A DNA stretch of 13,789 nt from Chloroflexota bacterium (GCA_029262715.1 JAJCYX010000049.1:1-13789), one strand, 5' to 3'. Positions 8,464 to 13,789 are shown, counted from the first letter of the stretch. Program-made: numbers and translations. The notes: generated by a model not told the origin, from the sequence alone.

Positions 8464-9324
8464 ATGGGCAACGTCCGCGAAGTATCAGCACCCGATATCG
8501 ACGCGCCACCGAGGGCGAAAGAGCTTGACGGCAAGGTGGCGATAGTCACCGGCGCAGGCCGGAGACGCGGCATCGGGCGTGCGACAGCCATCGTGCTCGC
8601 CGAAATGGGCGCAGATGTTGTCGTGACCGGAACAGGACGAGACCCTTCCACCTTTCCGGAAGACGAGAAAGCAGCCGGATGGCGAGACATTGAGTCTGTG
8701 GCCGATGAGATCAGAGAGACTGGTTCACGCGGCCTGCCGATAGTCGTCGACGTTTCTGATGCCGCTCAGGTCAGCAGCATGATCGAACGGACGATTGCCG
8801 AATTCGGACGGGTAGACATCATCGTCAACAATGCCGCCGCACCTTACGGCGAGGACCGCCGTCCCTTGCTGGAAGTGAATCCTGATGTGTTTAAGCGGGT
8901 CATCGACATCAAAGTAGGCGGGACGTTCCTCTGCTCCCGGGCTGCTGCTGCGCAGATGGTGAAGCAGGGCGAAGGCGGCCGCATCATCAACCTCTCGTCG
9001 ATAGCTGGCAAACGCGGCATGGCGAACACGTCCGCGTACAACGCAGCAAACTTCGCAGTCGATGGCTTCACACAGGCCATTGCAAAAGAGCTCGCAGCTG
9101 ACGGCATCACAGCCAACTCAGTGTGTCCAGGCCTGATCGGCACCGCTCGCATGGACGGCATGGCGCAGACAGCCTGGGACGCTCGGGTCGCAGCTAACCC
9201 GATGGGCCGAGTTGGAGCGGACAGAGAAGTTGCTGAGGTGATCGGATTTCTTGCCAGCCCGCGAGCCTCTTATATCAACGGCGAGGCGATCAATGTGAAC
9301 GGCGGAGACGCGACCGATAGGTGA
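8464..9324 (+). CDS. Short-chain dehydrogenase/reductase with altered catalytic tetrad
   Basis: This 286-aa protein is a classical SDR fold (NAD(P)-dependent alcohol/ketone oxidoreductase, cytosolic, usually tetrameric). It has the Rossmann glycine motif TGAGRRRGIG (29-38), two residues longer than the common TGxxxGIG. GTGR at 56-59 after the second strand hints at NADP(H). Other landmarks are NNAA (122-125), NLSS (176-179) with the catalytic serine, Tyr192 in SAYNAAN, and the C-terminal SYINGEAINVNGG typical of FabG-like SDRs. Oddly, the lysine of YxxxK is Asn196 (codon AAC). The tetrad asparagine, expected in a VNL-type motif, is Lys150 (VIDIKVGG, codon AAA). I start at ATG 8464 because GGGGTGAGAG lies just upstream; ATG 8434 would add 10 residues. 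It lies 100 bp after the protease gene on the same strand, which is not enough to prove an operon. Substrate unknown; it could be active with swapped residues or be a non-catalytic relative. Confidence 0.92.
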   Translation: MGNVREVSAPDIDAPPRAKELDGKVAIVTGAGRRRGIGRATAIVLAEMGADVVVTGTGRDPSTFPEDEKAAGWRDIESVADEIRETGSRGLPIVVDVSDAAQVSSMIERTIAEFGRVDIIVNNAAAPYGEDRRPLLEVNPDVFKRVIDIKVGGTFLCSRAAAAQMVKQGEGGRIINLSSIAGKRGMANTSAYNAANFAVDGFTQAIAKELAADGITANSVCPGLIGTARMDGMAQTAWDARVAANPMGRVGADREVAEVIGFLASPRASYINGEAINVNGGDATDR

Positions 9325-9707
9325 TACCCGCCAACAGTTCGCATATCCGATGCCATTCGCAAGGGAACCTTTTAACGTGATGTGAGACATTGTTGTTGGC
9401 TGGTACGCAGCGTTGCTCACTGCTGCCAGCCTTATTGATTCTTTCCAAAGCCTGACTCGCCCTTCGGAACCTTCACCCGGTGCCCAAGATTCCTGAAAGC
9501 TGGAAGCGCAGACGTTCCCGCAAGTTGCGGCATGTCCAGTACAACGCGCTGCAAAAAATCGGGCTGTCCACCGCGGGTTCACCGGTCTCAGGCGAAACGG
9601 CACTTTGCATCGCTTACATGTGCCCGTACGCACACACCTGCCCGAGCGCGTCTTTCCGGCCCGCACTTGTCAGTCAGCGTGAGTGCCTGAGGCTGTATCC
9701 AGTCGAG
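9325..9707. other. Intergenic stretch without a recognised gene
   Basis: Nothing convincing is visible on either strand after the SDR stop codon. A frame on the plus strand is open from GTG 9480 and continues into the doubtful ORF at 9708, but its first part is Cys-rich, has no recognisable ribosome binding site and resembles no family I know. A small hairpin, CCGCA-AGT-TGCGG, sits near 9519-9531. I found no match to the conserved cores of tmRNA, SRP RNA, RNase P RNA or tRNAs by eye. Confidence 0.4.
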
Positions 9708-10019
9708 ATGCGGCCGAAATCTGGCCTGAGCGAACACGCTATCGACACTCTGGCAGACAGACGCCGCGCTGGACGAAGTCTGAACCCTGCCACTCTGGCG
9801 GTTCTAGACCAGTTCAGGCCGGACGGTCCGTCGCAGAGTTTTGGAATGAAACGGCCACCGAGGCCGCTTTATGATGGTGCTCCAGCGCAGCCTGAGAAGT
9901 CGATGGGTCGTTCGAGACGCAACCGACCGGTGCCAACGGGCAAAAAACTACCGCCGTCACGCTTCCGGTTCCGGTTCAAAAAGCCCAGGGTCCATGTACC
10001 CAGCCGAACCTCAGCCTGA
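9708..10019 (+). CDS. Doubtful small basic hypothetical protein
   Basis: ATG 9708 opens a 103-codon frame; the same frame is open back to GTG 9480 (179 codons). The predicted protein begins MRPKSGLSEHAIDTLADRRR, has a plausible amphipathic stretch (SLNPATLAVLDQF) and ends in a strongly basic Arg/Lys/Pro tail with RFRFRFKK. Codon use is not clearly unlike the neighbours, but there is no good ribosome binding site and I recognise no family. It fills much of an otherwise empty 860-bp gap and is followed 60 bp later by a strong palindrome. It could be a real lineage-specific nucleic-acid-binding protein, a decayed gene or a chance frame. Confidence 0.3.
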   Translation: MRPKSGLSEHAIDTLADRRRAGRSLNPATLAVLDQFRPDGPSQSFGMKRPPRPLYDGAPAQPEKSMGRSRRNRPVPTGKKLPPSRFRFRFKKPRVHVPSRTSA

Positions 10020-10080
10020 CGCGGCGAGCTGCGTTTTGCGGTGTTTTACAGGTAACCGTTCGATTGAACAAGCGGCATGC

Positions 10081-10118
10081 CGCCCATCGTCCTTCGCGCC
10101 CGCTCAGGACGATGGGCG
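10081..10118. repeat. Perfect 13-bp palindrome, REP-like dispersed repeat or bidirectional terminator
   Basis: CGCCCATCGTCCT (10081-10093) is exactly complementary to AGGACGATGGGCG (10106-10118) with a 12-nt loop (10094-10105). The stem is long and GC-rich but has no U tract on either side. The arrangement TCCTTCG...CTCAGGA resembles short palindromic elements scattered in many bacterial genomes, which yield spurious ORF translations with SSF...DDG-type strings. It lies 67 bp beyond the end of the winged-helix gene (-) and 61 bp beyond the doubtful plus-strand ORF, so it sits between convergent transcripts and may also stop or stabilise them. Confidence 0.7.
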
Positions 10119-10185
10119 AAGTAATCACCGACACGTCACTATTGAGTTGTTACTTGCGACACACCGCCAAGCGCCGAACGCGGCC

Positions 10186-10599
10186 TCAGGCGGTTAGGCG
10201 GTAACCGATTCCCCGTATCGCCTTCAGATCGCACTTTGTCCTACTGCCGTTGTTTAGCTTGGCGCGTAGGCGGCCTATGTAGACCTTGAGATTGTCCAGA
10301 TTGACCTCGCCATCCACCGACGCACGCCGTAGCAGATCCCGGTGAAGGACAACCTTTCCGGAATTCACAGCCAGTTGGTAGGCCAGGCGGTATTCGGTAG
10401 GTGAAAGAGGCACCTCGTGGCCATTCATAAATACCCTGCGAGCAGCGTGGTCGATCTTTATTGCACCGGCATCAATCATTTGATCGGAACCATCACGCTG
10501 TGTGCGCGATGGACTGCTCTGCATACGCTTCACACGGTCTTCAAGCTGTCTCACGTGGTCTATCAGGACCTGGACCCTTCCGTTGAGGACGTCCAACAT
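10186..10599 (-). CDS. Orphan OmpR/PhoB-type winged-helix DNA-binding protein with N-terminal coiled coil, no receiver
   Basis: Starting at ATG 10599 this is a 137-aa DNA-binding protein. Residues 1-27 form an unbroken heptad pattern (hydrophobic residues at 2, 5, 9, 12, 16, 19, 23, 26), i.e. a dimerisation coiled coil. After a polar linker, a Trans_reg_C winged helix fills about 47-137: RRVFMNGHEVPLSPTEYRL, the recognition region NLDNLKVYIGRLRAKL, and the wing ending AIRGIGYRL. Full OmpR-family regulators are about 230 aa with an N-terminal receiver; here that domain is absent. I choose this start because it opens on the coiled coil and has GAGAGG 10 nt upstream. An in-frame ATG at 10668 would add 23 residues with no clear structure (160 aa). 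It is the gene directly after the HTH/pseudo-receiver gene, so the two probably share a transcript and may act together. Confidence 0.88.
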   Translation of the reverse strand: MLDVLNGRVQVLIDHVRQLEDRVKRMQSSPSRTQRDGSDQMIDAGAIKIDHAARRVFMNGHEVPLSPTEYRLAYQLAVNSGKVVLHRDLLRRASVDGEVNLDNLKVYIGRLRAKLNNGSRTKCDLKAIRGIGYRLTA

Positions 10600-10658
10600 C
10601 ACTTCGCAACCTCTCGGTTGGACATGTGCATGACCTGATTCGGACTGGTTGCCACGTA

Positions 10659-10697
10659 TCAGTTGCATCTTGGATGCGGCATTTGTTGTGCTTCCAT
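10659..10697 (-). other. 12-codon ORF with strong ribosome binding site between the two regulator genes
   Basis: AAGGAG overlaps the TAA stop of the HTH/pseudo-receiver gene and sits 5 nt before ATG 10697. This is the best Shine-Dalgarno/start pair in the window. The frame reads MEAQQMPHPRCN and stops at TGA 10661-10659. That stop lies a few bases past ATG 10668, the upstream in-frame candidate start of the winged-helix gene, so ribosomes could reinitiate there. It may be a coupling leader peptide. Alternatively this is the true start of the winged-helix gene and a frameshift (biological or a sequence error) separates them. Confidence 0.35.
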
Positions 10698-10706
10698 GGG
10701 AACTCC

Positions 10707-11237
10707 TTACAGACTAGCGATGAGGTTCACCATTTCAGGTCTTTCGACAGGTGTTGGGAGGACGATCATCCAGCCGTGGGCCATCAGATCTTTCAGGTCG
10801 GCCGCTCTTTCGGGCGGAACCATGGCGGCCACACGGCAATCTTTCGATACAGCGCGGATACGCTGCATGAAGTCAAACGCTTCGCCCATGTCATCCGGTA
10901 CGCCGTACAGGATCAGGTCAGGAACCCAGCCTGCAGATAGCAGCATTTCGGCATCGTCAGTACCGCCTGCGAGCTGCGCACGTGCATTACGCGACATAGC
11001 GATAGACGCAAGGGTCCTTCGCAGGTCCTCGTCGCGCTCGACTATTAACAGCTCAGGAGATTTGGCTGGAGATGACTGCTTGCCGCTAAAGAACTCATCG
11101 AGTGCGGCTGGGTTTAGCCGCCACGACCCGCCGATCTTGGCCGCAGGAACCTCACTGCGCTCGACAAGTTTGTAGAGCGTGTGAGGACTGATGCCGAGAT
11201 ACTCGGCAGCTTCTCGAATGTTCAGATACGAAGCCAT
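10707..11237 (-). CDS. Regulator: excisionase/MerR-like HTH fused to a degenerate (pseudo-)receiver domain
   Basis: This 176-aa protein begins with a HTH_17-type (excisionase/BldC/MerR-like) DNA-binding domain, residues 4-50: YLNIREAAEYLGISPHTLYK, VPAAKIGGSWRLNPAALDEF. After a short linker, residues 62-176 follow the beta-alpha order of a response-regulator receiver: ELLIVERDED, PDLILYGVPDD, CRVAAMVPP and WMIVLPTPVE. Receiver active-site residues are lost: the phosphoacceptor Asp position is Gly112, the beta-5 Lys is Thr162, the beta-4 Thr/Ser is about Val140, and only part of the acidic pocket remains (Glu67, Asp69). Phosphorylation by a histidine kinase is therefore unlikely; the domain may dimerise or bind a ligand or partner. 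The domain order (HTH first, receiver second) is reversed relative to OmpR proteins. The downstream gene supplies a winged helix without a receiver. No histidine kinase is nearby. Confidence 0.9.
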   Translation of the reverse strand: MASYLNIREAAEYLGISPHTLYKLVERSEVPAAKIGGSWRLNPAALDEFFSGKQSSPAKSPELLIVERDEDLRRTLASIAMSRNARAQLAGGTDDAEMLLSAGWVPDLILYGVPDDMGEAFDFMQRIRAVSKDCRVAAMVPPERAADLKDLMAHGWMIVLPTPVERPEMVNLIASL

Positions 11238-11257
11238 CTAGCTACCAGCCGATATTC

Positions 11258-11308
11258 GCAATTGTTATTTATCGTTAACCGATCTTAGTATATTTTAGTG
11301 ACAATTGC
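11258..11308. promoter_or_regulatory. Inverted GCAATTGT/ACAATTGC boxes upstream of the regulator pair
   Basis: GCAATTGT (11258-11265) and ACAATTGC (11301-11308) are exact inverted copies, 43 bp centre to centre (about four helical turns), in the AT-rich region upstream of the HTH/pseudo-receiver gene. A GTTAAC palindrome and a TATACT-like box (minus strand, near 11287-11292) lie between them. The layout suits two operator half-sites bound by a dimeric autoregulator. I could not find a good -35 at the right distance, so the promoter itself is uncertain. Confidence 0.4.
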
Positions 11309-11391
11309 CAAACTGGAAGTGTGTTTTGATCTCAGGATCTCTATCTGTCACCCGCCACAACGTGCCACGAATTTCAGCGCTGTGGGCCCGT

Positions 11392-11775
11392 TTAGAGCCA
11401 TTTATGCGGCTTGCCGGCAATTGGCAAGAGCTTGCCCGTGTCGGGTCGAACCCTGTGAGTCTCTTCGGTCTTGCCAGCATTCTTGATAGTTACCGAACGG
11501 ACTCCGGCGAGACCCGGTTCACGCAGGCTGAGAACGTGACCGAGCGCCACGAAGAGCACGTCAGCGGCCTCAGCGGATATCTCTTCACTATTGTCGGCCT
11601 GAACCGCTTCACTCAGTTCCAGGATCTCTTCGTCGAGAATGGCCTGTCGTTCAGCGATGGCCTTTGACGGCGGTCGCTCCGGACCCTCAAAGGGCCAGAA
11701 CTTCCATCGCTCATGAAAGTCCCAGACCTGGTCAGCCATCTCGCTAACGGTTCGTATGAACTCATCTCGGTGCAT
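11392..11775 (-). CDS. MazG-like nucleotide pyrophosphohydrolase
   Basis: This is a 127-aa all-alpha NTP pyrophosphohydrolase of the MazG/PRA-PH type, likely cleaving a nucleoside triphosphate (housecleaning) or a related nucleotide to monophosphate plus PPi. The metal-binding signature is intact: Glu49, Glu50 and Glu53 in LDEEILELSEA, then Glu69 and Asp72 in EAADVLFVALG. The C-terminus (KNAGKTEETHRVRPDTGK) resembles the tail of small MazG-like proteins. I start at ATG 11775 (MHRDEFIRTV); the frame extends to GTG 11829 and ATG 11823, adding an unlikely Arg-rich leader. No start has a strong ribosome binding site. It lies between the aldolase and the regulator pair on the same strand, with about 155-bp gaps on each side, so co-transcription is possible but not tight. 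The exact substrate cannot be told from sequence. Confidence 0.82.
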   Translation of the reverse strand: MHRDEFIRTVSEMADQVWDFHERWKFWPFEGPERPPSKAIAERQAILDEEILELSEAVQADNSEEISAEAADVLFVALGHVLSLREPGLAGVRSVTIKNAGKTEETHRVRPDTGKLLPIAGKPHKWL

Positions 11776-11845
11776 GTTTTTTCTCGTTGCCAATCTGCCG
11801 GACAGCTGTACGGCGCGTCTCATCAGCACCGCCGGGCGGTAACAT

Positions 11846-11882
11846 TCTGAGTTTCCTCAGAGGCCCCAGAGGCCCCGGGGCA
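11846..11882. repeat. Hairpin plus GGCCCC direct repeats between aldolase and MazG-like genes
   Basis: TCTGAG (11846-11851) and CTCAGA (11856-11861) form a 6-bp stem with a 4-nt loop. Immediately beside it CAGAGGCCCC-AGAGGCCCC is a near-exact tandem repeat running into the GCCCCGGGGC palindrome. The block sits about 50-85 bp past the aldolase stop and ahead of the MazG-like start on the minus strand. It could attenuate transcription or fold around the translation start; there is no U tract. Confidence 0.35.
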
Positions 11883-11931
11883 GTTTCACCGATCCTATCG
11901 CCCTGAATCGGCCCGCGCTTGTTCCGGTTGC

Positions 11932-12765
11932 TTAGTGGACTGCGCCCATGTCACCGTCAGCACCATTGGCTGACGCCACTTCCCATCGCTCACTGGCGGC
12001 CTCACGCAGCTCAGCAAAGTCAGCGTTTACGCCGTTCCTAATGAACCCTGCGTCTGTGCTGTGCAGCACCCATCTGGCGCCGAGGTCAATAGCCACCTTG
12101 CTGGTGGCGACAGTTTGCTGGTGGATCATCACCGGCTTGCCCCTGCCCTCGCTGACCGAGATGATTCGCTTCAGAGCGTCGATGTAGATCGGATTTTCAA
12201 CCTCATCCGGTATTCCAAGTGAAGTTGTCAGGTCGTTCGGCCCGACAAAAATGCCGTCGATTGGCGCGCTGTCGATCATTGCCTCGAGGTTGTCCAGTGC
12301 GGGTTTCGATTCAACACCCATCAGAAACAGTCGGCCACCGTTTCGCTTCTCAAGGTAGTCCTGCGACTTCTTGCTCGGGTACTCGCCGGTCTCCATCACA
12401 TTTTTAAAACCCTCACCCTTGAGCGGGTGTACTCGCAACTTCCACACACACGCCCGCACCTCATCGATGTCCTCGCAGTATGGAACGAGCACGCCGTGTG
12501 CGCCCGCATCTACAGCTTCTGCGACCCAGACAGGGTTCGGTTCAGGAACCCGCACGATGACGGTCTTGCCCGCTGCCTGGCCCATGATCACGTGGTTCGC
12601 AATCTCACGGCGGTCACGAGAGCCGTGCTCGGTGTCTACCACCACGTAGTCGAGACTGGTGGCGGCAAGCACGCTGATCCAGCGCATATTTTCCATCATC
12701 GAGAGCATCATTCCGAAAACCGGCTGACCGTTGGCCAGCGTTTTTTTTAAGTCGGCGGGGTTCAT
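11932..12765 (-). CDS. HpaI/HpcH-family class II pyruvate aldolase
   Basis: This 277-aa protein belongs to the HpcH/HpaI aldolase family, cytosolic metal-dependent enzymes that split or form 2-keto-3-deoxy/4-hydroxy-2-oxo acids to pyruvate plus an aldehyde. Residues equivalent to those known in E. coli HpaI can be lined up: Asp44 and His47 in VVVDTEHG, Arg72 in IVRVP, Asp86 in AVDAGAHG, Glu152 in MGVESKPALDN (metal ligand) and Asp178 in IFVGPNDLT (metal ligand). The family's PPxGxRG segment is changed to HPLKGEGF, losing the usual Arg, so substrate preference may differ from HpaI or RhmA. The start ATG 12765 is well supported by GGAG six nt upstream. The fourth residue onward is coded through an A8 run (12741-12748). 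The true substrate is not determinable here. Confidence 0.92.
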   Translation of the reverse strand: MNPADLKKTLANGQPVFGMMLSMMENMRWISVLAATSLDYVVVDTEHGSRDRREIANHVIMGQAAGKTVIVRVPEPNPVWVAEAVDAGAHGVLVPYCEDIDEVRACVWKLRVHPLKGEGFKNVMETGEYPSKKSQDYLEKRNGGRLFLMGVESKPALDNLEAMIDSAPIDGIFVGPNDLTTSLGIPDEVENPIYIDALKRIISVSEGRGKPVMIHQQTVATSKVAIDLGARWVLHSTDAGFIRNGVNADFAELREAASERWEVASANGADGDMGAVH

Positions 12766-13042
12766 TTCGGTCTCCTCTGCGCTGCACGCGATACGTGCAT
12801 GTCGGGGCTCGTCATTTGGGCATCGAGGTATTTCCGCCCCTTTTTAACACTTAAACCGGTGTTGCGGTGCCGAAAACCGGGTCGTGTAGGCTCTGGTTGA
12901 GCGGGATGATTAGCGGTACGCCGCTACAAAATGAGTCGACTGTGAAATTGGTCGCGATATAGAGTCGGTTAGTCGACAAAATGAGAGTCATGACCTGAAA
13001 CCTGTCCAGAACGGGATTGAGCAGAACGGAAGTACTAAGGCG
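12766..13042. other. Divergent intergenic region between aldolase and CARDB lipoprotein genes
   Basis: This region of 277 bp must carry promoters for both directions. It holds a short perfect inverted repeat GCACG-CGATA-CGTGC (12784-12798) just upstream of the aldolase, AACAC...GTGTT arms near 12846-12863, and the direct repeats listed separately. No RNA gene was recognised. Confidence 0.5.
12926..12985. repeat. Direct repeats ACAAAATGAG with flanking GTCGAC palindromes
   Basis: ACAAAATGAG occurs at 12926-12935 and again at 12976-12985, exactly 50 bp apart. GTCGAC palindromes occur at 12935-12940 and 12972-12977, one just after the first copy and one overlapping the start of the second. A TATAGA-like -10 box (12958-12963) lies between them. 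This may be a control region for the lipoprotein gene starting at 13043. Confidence 0.4.
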
Positions 13043-13789
13043 ATGAAGGCTGCATTGAGTGTCCGGAGAGGTCTGGCGGTTGCTGCCAGCCTGGTTGTGC
13101 TGGCGATCACTGCATGCACCGGAACGGCTGCCACATCGACTCCGCGGGATGTACCTACGGCTACTGCCATTCAGCCTGGCCCAACGGTCTCACCGATGGT
13201 TGAGCCAACGACGCAGACACCTGCTGTTGCGACCAACACTCCGCTGCCAATCCCCACACTGACCCCGATTCCGACGCTGCCTGCGCCAACTCCATCGCCG
13301 ACGCAGGCTCCAACGTCAACTCCCTCTCCAACTGCTTCACCAACGACGGCGCCAACGGCCACACCAACTCCTGGTCCGGGAGCCACCGGACCGGCGATAT
13401 CAGCATTCCCACAACTGCAACGGTTCCCTGTCCCTACAGCCCCCGAGCCGATTGCTCCCGAAGTTCCACAAGGTCCGTTCCCAACACCAACAGCCAGACC
13501 GGCTGCCAGATCCAATCTCACACCAATCAATTCTGGATTTAGGGTCTCGGGTGCTGAGCCCTCCGGTGAATACCGCGCTGAGAATACGACAATCAGTTGG
13601 CGAGTTTCGAATACAGGACCGGCTACAACGAATGACGAGTTCAACATCGAGATCAGGTTCGATGATGTCACCCTTGCGCAGTGGACAGCGCAAGGGCTTT
13701 CTACCAGCACGTTTCTTTTTGTCGATTCCATCGAGGGTCTACTTGACGGTCTACCGATCAGTCCGGGATCGCACGAAATCTCCCTGGTG
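13043..13789 (+). CDS. Lipoprotein with long Pro/Thr stalk and CARDB-like domain (3' end beyond window)
   Basis: The frame is open from ATG 13043 to the right edge (249 codons so far). The N-terminus MKAALSVRRGLAVAASLVVL is a signal peptide ending in lipobox ITAC, with Cys25 the likely lipidated residue. Residues 26-157 are a low-complexity Pro/Thr/Ala stalk of TPTP-type repeats. From about 158 a beta-rich, Ig-like domain begins: TISWRVSNTGPATTNDEFNI with the V-x-N-x-G pattern, and LPISPGSHEISL. This matches the CARDB (cell-adhesion-related, APHP-like) style in which an N-G turn is followed by a proline/glycine-led strand. It is probably displayed outside the cytoplasmic membrane for adhesion or assembly. 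The ribosome binding site is weak (AAGG only 2 nt before the ATG, GGAAG 11 nt before). The full domain count is unknown because the gene is cut. Confidence 0.85.
   Translation, partial: MKAALSVRRGLAVAASLVVLAITACTGTAATSTPRDVPTATAIQPGPTVSPMVEPTTQTPAVATNTPLPIPTLTPIPTLPAPTPSPTQAPTSTPSPTASPTTAPTATPTPGPGATGPAISAFPQLQRFPVPTAPEPIAPEVPQGPFPTPTARPAARSNLTPINSGFRVSGAEPSGEYRAENTTISWRVSNTGPATTNDEFNIEIRFDDVTLAQWTAQGLSTSTFLFVDSIEGLLDGLPISPGSHEISLV

Noticed and set aside
9118..9666. 182-codon minus-strand frame overlapping the SDR 3' end
   Set aside because: It overlaps conserved SDR coding sequence, and the product is Arg/Cys-rich with no recognisable domain.
11440..11453. tRNA T-loop-like string GTCGGGTCGAACCC
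   Set aside because: It lies within the MazG-like coding sequence, and no acceptor stem, D-arm or anticodon arm can be built around it.
13171..13731. Minus-strand Gly/Val-rich frame opposite the CARDB lipoprotein
   Set aside because: This is the same antisense artefact of a Pro/Thr stalk; the plus strand has a signal peptide, lipobox and Ig-like domain.

Overview
The window (13,789 bp, moderately GC-rich) is an ordinary-looking bacterial chromosomal segment. It has no phage, plasmid, transposase or CRISPR signature. Several traits together suggest a Chloroflexota lineage, perhaps Dehalococcoidia/SAR202-like: very large tandem FtsX-type permeases, lipoproteins with long Pro/Thr stalks (one carrying a CARDB-like domain), an HpaI-type aldolase, and unusual HTH/pseudo-receiver regulators. 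This taxonomic guess is inference from gene content; there is no rRNA or tRNA in the window to test it.

Layout, left to right. (1) 1-6742 (-): two giant FtsX-family permeases in tandem, separated by 3 bp, the downstream one cut by the left edge very close to its C-terminus. They are clear paralogues of each other. No ABC ATPase lies in the window; if there is a dedicated one it should be just beyond the left edge. (2) 6743-7091: a divergent intergenic region with a TTGACA box facing right. (3) 7092-8363 (+): a lipid-anchored HtrA/DegP-like serine protease with a repeat-rich Pro/Thr stalk and a PDZ domain. (4) 8464-9324 (+): a short-chain dehydrogenase whose catalytic tetrad looks swapped (Lys where Asn is expected, Asn where Lys is expected). 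(5) 9325-10185: about 860 bp with no confident gene, holding one doubtful basic ORF and a perfect 13-bp palindrome of dispersed-repeat type.

(6) 10186-11237 (-): two adjacent regulator genes. The first encodes an excisionase/MerR-like HTH fused to a degenerate receiver. The second encodes an OmpR-type winged helix behind a coiled coil, with no receiver. Together they look like a response regulator whose parts are split over two genes, and they are the most promising unusual system here. The promoter region has inverted GCAATTGT boxes four helical turns apart, and a 12-codon ORF with a strong ribosome binding site lies between the two genes. (7) 11392-11775 (-): a small MazG-like pyrophosphohydrolase. 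(8) 11932-12765 (-): an HpaI/HpcH-family class II aldolase. (9) 12766-13042: a second divergent region with direct repeats. (10) 13043 to the right edge (+): a lipoprotein with a Pro/Thr stalk and the start of a CARDB-like domain.

The envelope theme (large permeases, anchored protease, stalked CARDB lipoprotein) and the metabolic/regulatory theme (aldolase, MazG, SDR, split regulator) are interleaved. A functional link between them is not shown by the sequence beyond proximity and shared strand.
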